Below, in pieces: positions 5,385 through 5,831 of a DNA stretch of 5,831 bases. The notes beneath the pieces were generated by a model that saw only the letters and a program-made list of their open reading frames with translations, made no database searches and was not told the origin of the DNA. The translations under genes and the position numbers were made by a program. Source of the stretch: Clostridia bacterium (GTDB lineage Bacteria > Bacillota > Clostridia > Christensenellales > UBA1242); NCBI GenBank assembly GCA_016290255.1, contig JAEETG010000021.1:1-5831 (forward strand). Reading direction: 5' to 3'. Within the stretch, counting starts at the first letter, position 1. Every line of letters starts with the position of its first letter.

Positions 5385-5831
5385 TTATTTAAATTCACGC
5401 TTTTGAAAGATGAAGTAGGAACTAACAATAATTATTGCAATCAAAATAATATTCATAATAATTGAATAGGTGAATCCAACGCCATGGAATATTGATGACG
5501 AGAATATTGTGGATAGTAGTGAACCACCTGCAGTGGACACAAATGAACCTCCAAAGAATTTAAACAAATCAAGGTTACTGAAAGGAATAAATCCATAGAA
5601 GAACGATTGCGCAAATATTGTTCCCATAATACTAATTATAAAGTATAAAACAATTGATATACTAACAGCACCAACATTGCTCCAAAATATTGCAGATATT
5701 GCAAGTGAAACTGCAATATAGAAAATTGTTTTGAGTAGTAAACATAATAGATAAATAAATAGTAGAGCACCAGGCGAAATCACAAAAGCATTTGTTGCAT
5801 TAAAGACCGCAAGAATTGGGGTAAAGTTAAC
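5385..5831 (-). CDS. ABC-2 type transporter permease, C-terminal part (cut by right window edge)
   Basis: The frame is open to the window edge, so the start lies to the right; the GTG at 5783 is just an internal Val. The visible 148 residues are very hydrophobic. There are membrane segments at about 24-48 (LLFIYLLCLLLKTIFYIAVS), 53-75 (VGAVSISIVLYFIISIMGT) and 122-142 (SIIMNIILIAIIIVSSYFIF). The loop before the last segment is rich in Gly and Ser (FGGSFVSTAGGSLLSTIFSS). The end, FIFQKREFK, resembles the F-x-x-RD/E ending common in ABC-2 permeases. In such exporters two permease subunits pair with a cytoplasmic ATPase that is often encoded next door; if so it would lie outside the window. Substrate cannot be told. 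Another polytopic membrane family is possible. The gene ends at the shared terminator next to tRNA-Trp. Confidence 0.72.
   Translation of the reverse strand, partial: VNFTPILAVFNATNAFVISPGALLFIYLLCLLLKTIFYIAVSLAISAIFWSNVGAVSISIVLYFIISIMGTIFAQSFFYGFIPFSNLDLFKFFGGSFVSTAGGSLLSTIFSSSIFHGVGFTYSIIMNIILIAIIIVSSYFIFQKREFK

Noticed and set aside
5243..5428. Minus-strand 61-codon frame containing ENRTLTNGFGDHYSTVKP
   Set aside because: It is the antisense reading of the tRNA-Trp gene, a well-known kind of false small protein; it also spans the tRNA promoter and terminator and lacks an SD.
1..5831. CRISPR array, insertion sequence, attachment site or prophage
   Set aside because: I found no regularly spaced repeats, transposase or integrase genes or flanking direct repeats; the tRNA-Trp 3' end has no second copy in the window.

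Overview
The window is AT-rich, tightly packed bacterial chromosome. Several features point to a low-GC Bacillota (Firmicutes) lineage or a close relative: the cinA-recA-rny order, strong Shine-Dalgarno sites (AAGGAG type), T-tailed intrinsic terminators, TTGACT/TATAAT promoters and a genomically encoded tRNA CCA end. All seven genes end in TAA or TAG. Trp is read from TGG and the only tRNA here is tRNA-Trp(CCA), so nothing suggests a mycoplasma-type code. I cannot name a genus.

Left block (1-3621, + strand). The 3' part of cinA enters from the left edge. It is followed by recA, with its own likely promoter, and after a terminator and a new promoter by rny (RNase Y). The conserved order ties DNA recombination and repair (RecA) to membrane-bound mRNA turnover (RNase Y). 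The CinA part is unusual: its fold can be followed to the end, but the catalytic Ser motif, the catalytic Lys and the Gly-rich loop of the NMN deamidase domain are gone. It looks like a pseudoenzyme kept in its ancestral place.

Middle block (3622-5221). A compact M19 (renal dipeptidase family) metallopeptidase on the + strand converges tail-to-tail with a two-gene minus-strand operon: rnhA (RNase HI), then a small single-pass membrane coiled-coil protein resembling DivIC/FtsL. The convergent genes overlap by 34 bp, and the minus-strand terminator lies inside the M19 coding sequence.

Right block (5193-5831). A divergent promoter pair drives rnhA leftward and a solitary tRNA-Trp gene rightward. 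The tRNA has a near-consensus promoter and ends in a hairpin with T-runs in both directions. The same hairpin can stop the convergent, partly visible ABC-2 type permease gene that enters from the right edge.

Apart from the degenerate CinA and the gene-end architecture, this is a conserved housekeeping region. I see no CRISPR array, mobile element, toxin-antitoxin pair or phage gene.
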